This document shows positions 1-5,352 of a stretch of DNA of 10,766 bases, piece by piece. This stretch comes from RUG754 sp964345365 (GTDB lineage Bacteria; Bacillota; Clostridia; Peptostreptococcales; Anaerovoracaceae), in the NCBI GenBank assembly GCA_964345365.1, contig CAYFQR010000037.1, forward strand, positions 1 through 10,766, given 5' to 3'. The position numbers and the translations under genes were made by a program. Below the pieces are notes generated by a model. The model ran no database searches, was not told where the DNA came from, and saw nothing but the letters and a program-made list of their open reading frames with translations. Every line of letters starts with the position of its first letter. Position 1 is the stretch's first letter.

Positions 1-363
1 ATGGAATTGCTTTCCCAAATAGAACGATATTTTGACACCATTAGTGATATGAATTATAATATTACATTAAGCAAGCTGGATTTCAGCAGCATTATCAAGG
101 CTGTTTCACCAATACTTATAGATGACTATGACAATCCACTTGAGGCTATAATTGACTATATGGACTATATGGTGGAATTTCTCGGCGATAAACTTTTTAT
201 TACGGTTAACTTTAGAAGTTTTTTCACAGACGAAGAATTAGCAACGATGATTGAGACAATAAGTGCTAAAGGGTTTAAGCTGCTTTTGATTGAGAGTACA
301 GAAAGGAGTAAAATACCCGGAGTGAATACAGTCCTGATTGATAGTGATTTGTGCCAAATATAA
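1..363 (+). CDS. csn2: Csn2, type II-A CRISPR adaptation protein, C-terminal half (5' end outside window)
   Basis: The frame is open from base 1, and the visible 120 residues match the C-terminal half of a Csn2 protein, which normally has about 220 residues. The first Met is therefore probably internal. The visible order is a helical part (LSKLDFSSIIKAV, then an acidic DDYDNPLEAIIDYMDYM helix), a hydrophobic strand LFITVNFRSFF, a helix TDEELATMIETI, a strand KLLLIES and the ending DSDLCQI. This agrees with the Csn2 pattern of strand (VFVN), helix (L-T-DE) and strand (LFLE). Csn2 forms a DNA-end-binding tetrameric ring and is needed with Cas1, Cas2 and Cas9 for spacer acquisition in type II-A systems. 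It is the last cas gene and lies directly before the leader and array, the standard II-A order. The assignment rests on remembered family pattern plus context, and the context is strong. Confidence 0.82.
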   Translation: MELLSQIERYFDTISDMNYNITLSKLDFSSIIKAVSPILIDDYDNPLEAIIDYMDYMVEFLGDKLFITVNFRSFFTDEELATMIETISAKGFKLLLIESTERSKIPGVNTVLIDSDLCQI

Positions 364-364
364 T
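338..364 (+). promoter_or_regulatory. Candidate pre-crRNA promoter overlapping the csn2 stop
   Basis: A perfect -10 TATAAT lies at 359-364, overlapping the csn2 stop codon. TTGATA at 338-343 could be the -35, with a short 15-bp spacer. Transcription would begin near 371 and read through the leader into the first repeat at 424. The -10 is convincing; the -35 spacing is not ideal. Confidence 0.5.
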
Positions 365-423
365 AAAATAAGCTGTTTTCTATGAAATTACGACAGAATT
401 CGCAGTTCTTTCTCGAAATTGAG
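365..423 (+). promoter_or_regulatory. CRISPR leader
   Basis: This AT-rich segment of about 60 bp sits between csn2 and the first repeat. It ends in AAATTGAG right at the repeat boundary. That resembles the ATTTGAG leader-anchoring end known from streptococcal II-A arrays, which directs Cas1-Cas2 to the leader-proximal repeat. It also contains CTATGAAATTAC (380-391), the exact reverse complement of positions 14-25 of the repeat. Confidence 0.75.
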
Positions 424-588
424 GTTTGAGAGTGATGTAATTTCATAGGATTAATAAACTATGGGTGTCAAGGAAGATGAGCAGTCAATGTTTGAGAGTG
501 ATGTAATTTCATAGGATTAATAAACTTGTCAAATTCAAGATTCCGTCTTCCGACTGTTTGAGAGTGATGTAATTTCATAGGATTAAAC
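424..588 (+). CRISPR. Type II-A CRISPR array, three repeats and two spacers
   Basis: The 36-nt repeats at 424-459 and 490-525 are identical, beginning GTTTGAGAGTGATG and ending GGATTAATAAAC. The third copy (556-588) is identical for its first 31 bases and then loses three bases near its 3' end (GGATTAAAC), the usual decay of the leader-distal repeat. Both spacers are 30 nt (460-489 and 526-555), the normal II-A length. The repeat start GTTTGAGAG is typical of II-A repeats in Clostridia and related Firmicutes, where its 5' part pairs with the tracrRNA. The orientation is set by csn2 and the leader on the left and the degenerate repeat on the right. Spacer targets cannot be judged here; I saw no match to the spacers elsewhere in the window. 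Confidence 0.97.
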
Positions 589-589
589 A

Positions 590-610
590 AGCCGACACAA
601 TGTGTCGGCT
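590..610 (+). terminator. Hairpin at the distal end of the array, possible terminator
   Basis: AGCCGACACA and TGTGTCGGCT form a perfect inverted repeat around a single A, realistically an 8-bp stem with a 5-nt loop. It lies two bases past the last repeat and could end the pre-crRNA. No U-tract follows (AACATTC), so as an intrinsic terminator it is weak; it might instead be a processing or stability element. Confidence 0.4.
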
Positions 611-621
611 AACATTCAAAT

Positions 622-650
622 TTGTAAAAAACGATTAAATGAAGTATAAT
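622..650 (+). promoter_or_regulatory. Promoter for the PIN-like gene
   Basis: TTGTAA (622-627) and TATAAT (645-650) are separated by exactly 17 bp, a good sigma-A promoter. Transcription would start near 657, giving a 5' UTR of about 90 nt before the start at 747. The genes at 747 and 1530 would then be transcribed independently of the CRISPR array. Confidence 0.65.
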
Positions 651-746
651 TATTATGACAAAATTAGTATGAAATTCAGATGCTCGACATTCACCAAAAC
701 ACCGATATATTTAGGCTTATATTTAACATACAGAAAAGAGGTATAA

Positions 747-1442
747 ATGGACAGATATTTTTTAATTGACTATGAAAATGTGGGAGGAGACGGACTCTAT
801 GGCTGCAAGGAGCTGAAGATTACCGACAGGATAATGATTTTCTTCACAAAAAATGCAAAGAAACTGGACATGACAGATATTGCGGATCATGGCGATGCGA
901 GGCTTGAGATGATTGAGATTCCGTCAGGTAAACAGTCTGTGGATATTCACATAGGGTCATACATAGGTTATCTGGCAGGTGCTTACAAAGATAAAGAATG
1001 TTTTGTTCAAGTTGTAAGCAAGGATCATGACTTCGATAATGTAATATCATTTTGGAATTTGAGAACCAAATTCAATGTTTCTCGAAAGTTAAATATCGAA
1101 GGTAAAGAACTTGATGCTGTTGAGGCAAAACCCTCAGCTAAAAAAGCCGGTTCCGCAGCGACTGTTGCGTCTGCAAAAAAAGTCAGCAATAGCGTAGCAC
1201 AAAAGCCTGCTGTAAAAAAGGAGGAAAAACCCGCTACAACCAAACAAGTCAATGATGCCGAGCTTAAACAGAAGCTAAGCGGCGGGGGTGTGGGAGAAAG
1301 TATAATTGCTTACGTTCTAAATACAATAAACAAGCACCTTAATGAAAAGAACGGCAAACAGTTAATCTACCGTGCGATTATATCCAAGTACGGGCAGGAG
1401 AAAGGTTTGCAGATTTACAATCTTATCAAGAAGAGCATATAA
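747..1442 (+). CDS. PIN/NYN-like domain protein with Lys/Ala-rich linker and basic C-terminal domain
   Basis: The ATG is preceded by AAGAGG (736-741) at a 5-nt spacing. Residues 1-122 resemble a PIN/NYN-type metal-dependent nuclease fold. There is a first strand ending in IDYEN (D8, E10), a central acidic residue in SVDIHIG (D66), and a strand followed by VSKDHDFDN (D93, D95, D97). This spacing of aspartates is that of PIN-like RNases. Residues 124-170 are low complexity, rich in Lys, Ala and Pro. Residues 171-231 form a separate helical, basic domain ending GLQIYNLIKKSI, which I do not recognise. No signal peptide or membrane segment is seen, so it is cytoplasmic. Its likely activity is RNA cleavage; the substrate is unknown. 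It lies downstream of a CRISPR array but has its own promoter, and a macro-domain gene follows after 87 bp with no visible terminator. The domain call is by motif and not by alignment. Confidence 0.7.
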   Translation: MDRYFLIDYENVGGDGLYGCKELKITDRIMIFFTKNAKKLDMTDIADHGDARLEMIEIPSGKQSVDIHIGSYIGYLAGAYKDKECFVQVVSKDHDFDNVISFWNLRTKFNVSRKLNIEGKELDAVEAKPSAKKAGSAATVASAKKVSNSVAQKPAVKKEEKPATTKQVNDAELKQKLSGGGVGESIIAYVLNTINKHLNEKNGKQLIYRAIISKYGQEKGLQIYNLIKKSI

Positions 1443-1529
1443 AACCTTAGCCCTTTATCTTTTCTTCAATTTAATCCGTTGCATCAATCAATGTAACTTA
1501 CGGGATTAAAAAATAAAGGAGACAGAACA

Positions 1530-2030
1530 ATGCAAAACAAAATAAGAATACAGCTTTTAGACATAGCTCAGGTAGACACAGATTGTGTGGTGAATGCGGC
1601 GAATGAAGGACTTCGCGCAGGCGGCGGTGTGTGCGGCGCGATATTCAGGGCGGCAGGGCATGACGAATTACAGGAAGCTTGCGATAGGATTGGACATTGC
1701 AGGACAGGGAGCGCCGTAATAACGAACGGCTTCAGGCTGAAAGCCAAGTACATCATTCATGCAGTAGGCCCGATATGGTCCGGAGGTAATCGCGGAGAAA
1801 AAGAAAAACTCCAAAGTGCATATGAGGAGTCAATTAAACTCGCACTGGAGCATGGTTGTAAATCGATAGCATTTCCTCCGATTTCGTCCGGCATATTCGG
1901 ATACCCGAAGGAAAAAGCATGGAAAGATGCGGTCGAGATTTGCAGAAAATATGAGGATAAGATAGATATTGTGTTTACAGTTAACGATGATAAGGCCTAT
2001 AAAATAGGTAAAGCCATAATCGAGGGATAG
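1530..2030 (+). CDS. Macro-domain protein (ADP-ribose / O-acetyl-ADP-ribose binding, YmdB-like)
   Basis: The ATG has a strong AAAGGAG (1515-1521) at an 8-nt spacing. The 166 residues are one complete macro domain. Motifs in order: LLDIAQVDTDCVVNAAN (D11 and N22-N25 hold the adenine and ribose side), the Gly-rich loop GGGVCGAIFRAAG (31-43), HAVGPIWSGGN (77-87) and PPISSGIFGYP (116-126, the diphosphate loop). Family members bind ADP-ribose, and several remove ADP-ribose from proteins or nucleic acids or deacetylate O-acetyl-ADP-ribose. The usual MacroD/YmdB loop reads GVDG, whose Asp is catalytic; here it is GVCG, with Cys at 35. Binding is well supported, but the hydrolytic mechanism is uncertain. 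It probably shares a transcript with the PIN-like gene. It converges on the minus-strand DUF554 gene with only 12 bp between the stop codons. Confidence 0.9.
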   Translation: MQNKIRIQLLDIAQVDTDCVVNAANEGLRAGGGVCGAIFRAAGHDELQEACDRIGHCRTGSAVITNGFRLKAKYIIHAVGPIWSGGNRGEKEKLQSAYEESIKLALEHGCKSIAFPPISSGIFGYPKEKAWKDAVEICRKYEDKIDIVFTVNDDKAYKIGKAIIEG

Positions 2031-2042
2031 AACACACCCGAA

Positions 2043-2717
2043 TCAGCCCATCACAAAACACCAAACAATAGGCACAATCAGCGCCGGCAGATAGTCAATG
2101 GTGCGAAAGTCTTTTATTTTCATTATCGAAAGACCGGTCATTGCTATGAGGAAGCCGCCGACTATTGATATCTCGACCATCATCGTGTCCGAAATCACAT
2201 TTCCGGCGAGCATGGTCAGCATATAAATCGAGCCTTGCCAAACGAGAAGAATCACGGCTGCGAGAGCAAGCCCCATTCCGTAGGTCGTTGCGAGAACCAT
2301 CGAGGTGACCAAATCGAGAGATGCGTTCGTGAAAAGGAAAGTGTGGTCATCGAACAGGGCGCTTTGAACGGGGCCGAGTATCGATAGCGTTCCTATGCAA
2401 AAAATCAAACATCCGACAATAATACCTTGACCGAGGCTGTTATTGTCGTCTTTTTTATCGGTCAATTTTTTTATGCGCTCATCAAGCTTTATCAAGGTGC
2501 CGATAATGTAGCCTATTGCGAGGCTGACTATGAATAGGACGGGATATTCGCTTTTCGGCATATTTTGCACGACGGAATTGATACCGAGCCCGAGCGCGGC
2601 AAGCCCCATGGCATCCATGAGTCCTTTGCTCATTTTTTCGTTAAGCGCCTTCTTAAACAGCCCGCCTATGATACTCCCGACAATGATGGCTGCCATATTT
2701 ACAAATGTTCCGATCAT
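2043..2717 (-). CDS. DUF554 family membrane protein (YdfK/YqgA type)
   Basis: The 224-residue product is highly hydrophobic with about six or seven membrane segments. It starts MIGTFVNMAAIIVGSIIGGL, the typical DUF554 opening, followed by the glycine-rich LAALGLGINSVVQ segment and a charged cytoplasmic-looking loop (KLDERIKKLTDKKDDNN, about 77-93). FCIGTLSILGPVQ is a strongly conserved stretch of this family. The last segment ends VPIVWCFVMG. The start is set by GGAG on the minus strand, 5 nt before the ATG. The family is a poorly characterised set of inner-membrane proteins, possibly transporters; no substrate is established, so I give none. The gene is preceded by an unusually long, structured leader, which suggests RNA-level control. 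Confidence 0.88.
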   Translation of the reverse strand: MIGTFVNMAAIIVGSIIGGLFKKALNEKMSKGLMDAMGLAALGLGINSVVQNMPKSEYPVLFIVSLAIGYIIGTLIKLDERIKKLTDKKDDNNSLGQGIIVGCLIFCIGTLSILGPVQSALFDDHTFLFTNASLDLVTSMVLATTYGMGLALAAVILLVWQGSIYMLTMLAGNVISDTMMVEISIVGGFLIAMTGLSIMKIKDFRTIDYLPALIVPIVWCFVMG

Positions 2718-2743
2718 GACTTCTCCATGTTTATCTTAATATA

Positions 2744-2756
2744 AACGATATTCGTT
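2744..2756. promoter_or_regulatory. Short dyad upstream of the DUF554 start
   Basis: AACGA-TAT-TCGTT is a perfect 5-bp dyad with a 3-bp centre, about 27 bp upstream of the DUF554 ATG. It could be a small operator or a hairpin near the ribosome binding site. It is short and AT-rich, so chance is possible. Confidence 0.25.
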
Positions 2757-2769
2757 GAAATTGATTTTT

Positions 2770-2838
2770 AAAAAACAGAGCCTACAGACGTTGACGTGGT
2801 ATCCGAAGATAACCAAGGTACAACCATCAGCTCTGTTT
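2770..2838 (-). terminator. Rod-like hairpin with cUUCGg loop followed by U6
   Basis: On the minus strand, AAACAGAGC (2838-2830) pairs with GCTCTGTTT (2781-2773). Next, GATG-g-TTG (2828-2821) pairs with CAACGTC (2793-2787) with one bulged G. The apex GG-u-UATC / GATACC (2814-2798) is closed by the ultra-stable C-UUCG-G tetraloop. Six U follow directly (2775-2770), the last three of the P1 arm overlapping the tract. There is no gene upstream on this strand for it to terminate, so it is more likely a leader attenuator of the DUF554 gene or the end of a small RNA. Confidence 0.55.
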
Positions 2839-2951
2839 AACAATACTTTATCAAATGCTGCCGACAAAAGCAATAAAAATTAAAAAAAAGTCATGCAATC
2901 GATGAGATTGGATACAATCCTCCGACCGTCGCCTGCTTGCTTTCTGTTAAC

Positions 2952-2980
2952 AGTATAGCAAAATAATATGTTAATATTAA
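2952..2980 (-). promoter_or_regulatory. Candidate minus-strand promoter for the DUF554 leader
   Basis: Read on the minus strand, TATACT (2957-2952) is a good -10, and TTAATA (2980-2975) lies exactly 17 bp upstream as a 4-of-6 match to the -35. The start would fall near 2945. Confidence 0.45.
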
Positions 2981-3011
2981 AATTTTACACTGCAGCAAAA
3001 AACCATGGAAG

Positions 3012-3039
3012 TTGACTTTTTTTTCGATATATTTATAAT
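3012..3039 (+). promoter_or_regulatory. Promoter of the MerR-family gene
   Basis: TTGACT (3012-3017) and TATAAT (3034-3039) are separated by 16 bp, a strong sigma-A promoter. The start is expected near 3046, about 40 nt before the ATG. The spacing is normal and there is no palindrome, so this promoter does not look MerR-controlled itself. Confidence 0.75.
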
Positions 3040-3084
3040 GATGATAGTAGGAAGTATATCTAATCGTTAGAAAGGCAGGGGAAA

Positions 3085-3870
3085 ATGAGGCTTACAGTTG
3101 GGGAGATTACGGAAGTTCTCGGCATGACGAATGAAACGATAAGATATTATGTCAGAGAAGGTCTCGTCAAGCCCACAAAAAATCCGTACAACAATTATTG
3201 GGAGTATTCCTCGGAAGACGTTCTTGTTATTTCGGATATTTTATTTTACAGGTATCTTGGGATTTCACTAAAAAACATAAAAAGGATTTTAGACGGATTA
3301 GACCTCTATGAAATAGGCGACATCATTGATGAAACCAAGCTTGAGGTGCTGCAGAAGATAAATGAATTGAATGTGTGCCTTTCGAATTTAATCGATTGGA
3401 GAAATGAATATGACGTGGAGCTTGAGGGAATAGGGAAGTTTATCAAGACCGTTATGCCGACATCATTAAGGCTTGGGAAGACGCTGAGCGAAGAAGAGCA
3501 TATAGCACATTATTTGAAGGGTAAGATAAAGATAGAGCAGGAGGACTGGTGCTACGTCAGCTTGTCATTTTTTTGCGATATCAAAAAAAATCCGGATGTG
3601 ATGTATAAATATATTTCGTTAAACAAAACTTCGAAAACCACGGAAAACAATCTGAAACACGAACTTATTGAGGAACCGGCACAGATATGCCTTTCGACAG
3701 AGGTATATGCATCGGATAATATTCACGATATGATTGACCCTCTTATAAATTATGCAAATGAGAATAATATAAAAATTACAGGGGAGATATATGGGAGAGA
3801 AAGGACTAACTATTATATAAACGGGGTCAGAAATTGCATTTATTCCGTTTATGCACCTATAGAAAAATAA
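3085..3870 (+). CDS. MerR-family transcriptional regulator (BmrR/BltR-like layout)
   Basis: The ATG follows AAAGG and AGGGG (3071-3081). Residues 2-70 are a MerR-type winged helix-turn-helix: LTVGEITEVLGMTNETIRYYVREGLVKP (helix-turn-helix and first wing), WEYSSEDVLVISDILFYRYLGISLKNIKRIL (second wing and helices). Residues of about 72-118 form the long dimerisation helix of the family. Residues of about 125-261 look like a GyrI/BmrR-type effector-binding domain, with alternating strands and a late EIYGRERTNYYINGVRN...YSVYAPIEK segment. These regulators untwist promoters with over-long spacers when a ligand, often an aromatic or cationic drug-like compound, binds. A 19-bp-spaced promoter with a palindrome lies just downstream of this gene, so the dipeptidase-transporter operon is its probable target. 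No Cys cluster typical of metal-sensing MerR members is seen at the C-terminus, so a small organic ligand is more likely. Confidence 0.88.
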   Translation: MRLTVGEITEVLGMTNETIRYYVREGLVKPTKNPYNNYWEYSSEDVLVISDILFYRYLGISLKNIKRILDGLDLYEIGDIIDETKLEVLQKINELNVCLSNLIDWRNEYDVELEGIGKFIKTVMPTSLRLGKTLSEEEHIAHYLKGKIKIEQEDWCYVSLSFFCDIKKNPDVMYKYISLNKTSKTTENNLKHELIEEPAQICLSTEVYASDNIHDMIDPLINYANENNIKITGEIYGRERTNYYINGVRNCIYSVYAPIEK

Positions 3871-3929
3871 CTTAGTACGATGTTTTGCACAAAAAATAAA
3901 AGAATTTATTAAATATTCAGAAAATTACC

Positions 3930-3960
3930 TTGACCTCGGAGCTGCTCCGAGGTTTATATT
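3930..3960 (+). promoter_or_regulatory. MerR-type promoter: 19-bp spacer with palindromic operator
   Basis: The -35 TTGACC is at 3930-3935 and the -10 TATATT at 3955-3960, giving a 19-bp spacer (3936-3954). Inside it lies a perfect dyad with 10-bp arms, ACCTCGGAGC and GCTCCGAGGT, around a single T at 3943 (3933-3953). Long spacers filled by a dyad are the signature of MerR-family activation, as in the BmrR and MerR operators. The start would fall near 3967, directly at the AAGGAGG ribosome binding site (3967-3973) of the dipeptidase. The same hairpin followed by TTTATATTTATT could also help end the merR transcript, but its geometry fits an operator better. Confidence 0.85.
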
Positions 3961-3981
3961 TATTATAAGGAGGGTGATATT

Positions 3982-5319
3982 ATGAACGAATTTTTGGAAA
4001 AGTATTTAGAATCTAAGAAAAGTGAAATGCTTAGTGTATTAGCAGAATTTATTGCCATTCCGAGCGTATCTTATGACACGGAGAATGTAACGAAAGCGCT
4101 CCGGTTCGCTCTTGATTTGGGGCGAAAATTAGGGCTTAAAGCGGAAAGTCTTCTCGGCGACAGGGTCGGCATTATAGAAGCGGGTGAAGGCGACGAAACA
4201 TTGGGGATTTTAGCCCATGTCGACGTTGTTTCACCGGGAGATATCGAAGATTGGAACACCATGCCGTTTGAAGCCACTGAAAAGGACGGCAAAATCTACG
4301 GCAGGGGGACTTTGGACGACAAGGGTATGGTGATTGCTTCAATTTATGCGCTGAAGGCCGTTACGGAACTCAAGCTGCCGTTAAAAAAGAAAGTTCGCAT
4401 TATTCTCGGAACGCAGGAAGAAGTTGAGTGGACCGATATGGATGAATATGTCAAAACATACGAACTCCCCGACTACGGATTTACTCCCGATGGAGAATAC
4501 CCTATATGTAATATAGAAAAGGGCAGTGCGGACATCTTGATGGAGTTCGACATATTCGATGAAGCTTTGAAAGACGGCGGGATTTACTTGTCGGAGGTCA
4601 AGGCGGGAATTGCAAGCAATATCGTTCCGGGCAGAGCAGCTGCGGTGCTTTCGAACGGCAAAACGATAACTGCGGTAGGTAAGCAGGTTCACTCATGCCA
4701 GCCTGAATTAGGCGAGAATGCGATTTTTAACCTATGCGGAGAATTAAACAAATTAAATCTTAAAGAGAACAAACTGTTAAAGCTTCTAAGAGCTGTAGAA
4801 GAGGATTTATCCGATATTTTCGGCAAAAAAATCGGCATATATTCCGAGAGCGAATATTACATGGGAGAATTTGTACATAGGAACGCTTTCTCTCCTACAA
4901 TTTTCAAGTCAGAGGGTGGGAAGGCAACTCTCAACGTAAATGTCAGATTTGCCTATGGCGGAAATGCCGATGAGATTATCTCGAGTTTCGAAGACTGGGC
5001 AAAGAAACATTCGGGAAAAATCATATCGCACAGCGTACTTCCGGCAGTATTCGTGTCAAAAGACAAACCGTTTTTATCCGTTCTTGCGGAGGCTTACGAA
5101 AAAATCAGCGGGCTTAAAAATGAGTTTACGCTTGCTTACGGAGGTTCATACGCCAAGGCGATGCCGAATGTAGTTTCATGGGCGCCCATATTCCCGGGCG
5201 AAGAAGATACCTGCCATGAGCCTAATGAATACATCGGGATAGAAAGTTTTATGATGTCAACAAAAATATTTGCGGAAGTTATATCAAATATCGCATTAAG
5301 CGAAAAAAGTTTTAAATGA
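3982..5319 (+). CDS. M20-family dipeptidase (PepV/Sapep-like)
   Basis: The ATG follows AAGGAGGGTGAT, a near-perfect Shine-Dalgarno, at an 8-nt spacing. The 445-residue product carries all the di-zinc motifs of the M20 family: LAHVDVV (H79, D81), GRGTLDDKG (D112/D113), TQEEVEW (catalytic E146, metal ligand E147), TPDGEYP (D170) and TCHEPNE (H412). A lid/dimerisation-like domain sits between about 185 and 370, as in PepV. The length and the GRGTLDDKG and FTPDGEYP motifs favour the dipeptidase PepV/Sapep branch over ArgE or DapE. It should be cytoplasmic and release amino acids from dipeptides, in PepV often beta-alanyl or D-containing ones. It is the first gene after the MerR-type promoter and is followed closely by a NhaC-family transporter. 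All metal and catalytic residues are present, so it is expected to be active; its exact substrate is unknown. Confidence 0.9.
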   Translation: MNEFLEKYLESKKSEMLSVLAEFIAIPSVSYDTENVTKALRFALDLGRKLGLKAESLLGDRVGIIEAGEGDETLGILAHVDVVSPGDIEDWNTMPFEATEKDGKIYGRGTLDDKGMVIASIYALKAVTELKLPLKKKVRIILGTQEEVEWTDMDEYVKTYELPDYGFTPDGEYPICNIEKGSADILMEFDIFDEALKDGGIYLSEVKAGIASNIVPGRAAAVLSNGKTITAVGKQVHSCQPELGENAIFNLCGELNKLNLKENKLLKLLRAVEEDLSDIFGKKIGIYSESEYYMGEFVHRNAFSPTIFKSEGGKATLNVNVRFAYGGNADEIISSFEDWAKKHSGKIISHSVLPAVFVSKDKPFLSVLAEAYEKISGLKNEFTLAYGGSYAKAMPNVVSWAPIFPGEEDTCHEPNEYIGIESFMMSTKIFAEVISNIALSEKSFK

Positions 5320-5352
5320 TTGTCATATTTATTGACTGAAAGGAGGAAAAAA

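Larger units (their letters stand above)
2718..2945 (-). ncRNA. Candidate structured 5' leader of the DUF554 gene (unassigned cis-regulatory RNA)
   Basis: If transcription starts near 2945 on the minus strand, the DUF554 mRNA has a leader of about 228 nt. It contains GATTG, CAATC and GATTG in close succession (2901-2919), so the middle element can pair with either neighbour. A T8 run follows at 2889-2882. Further down is a 66-nt hairpin followed by U6 (2838-2770). The 3' arm GCTCTGTT of that hairpin can also pair with AACAGA-aa-GC at the 5' end of the RNA (2947-2938). Mutually exclusive helices around a terminator-like hairpin are the hallmark of attenuators and riboswitches. The motifs I could recall for TPP, SAM, fluoride, guanidine, c-di-GMP, preQ1, T-box and ydaO do not fit. 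The length of the stretch 2945-2770 (about 175 nt) would also allow an independent small RNA. Confidence 0.4.

Noticed and set aside
371..423. tracrRNA gene in the leader
   Set aside because: Only the upper-stem complement is present; the part that should pair with GTTTGAG and the downstream hairpins are missing.
668..676. TATGAAATT, a second partial match to the complement of the CRISPR repeat, downstream of the array
   Set aside because: Only nine AT-rich bases match and the flanks differ, so chance is likely; not called an anti-repeat.
2770..2945. 6S RNA or a known riboswitch (fluoride, guanidine, TPP, c-di-AMP, c-di-GMP)
   Set aside because: The size and 5'-3' pairing would allow a 6S-like RNA, but I see no recognisable core; the conserved motifs of the named riboswitches are not found.
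3933..3960. Plain intrinsic terminator of the merR gene
   Set aside because: The hairpin is followed only by TTTATATTTATT, while the -35, 19-bp spacer and -10 geometry fit a MerR promoter exactly; a secondary terminator role is possible.
4381..4692. 103-codon minus-strand open frame inside the dipeptidase gene
   Set aside because: It overlaps the catalytic core region of an intact M20 enzyme and shows no family features.
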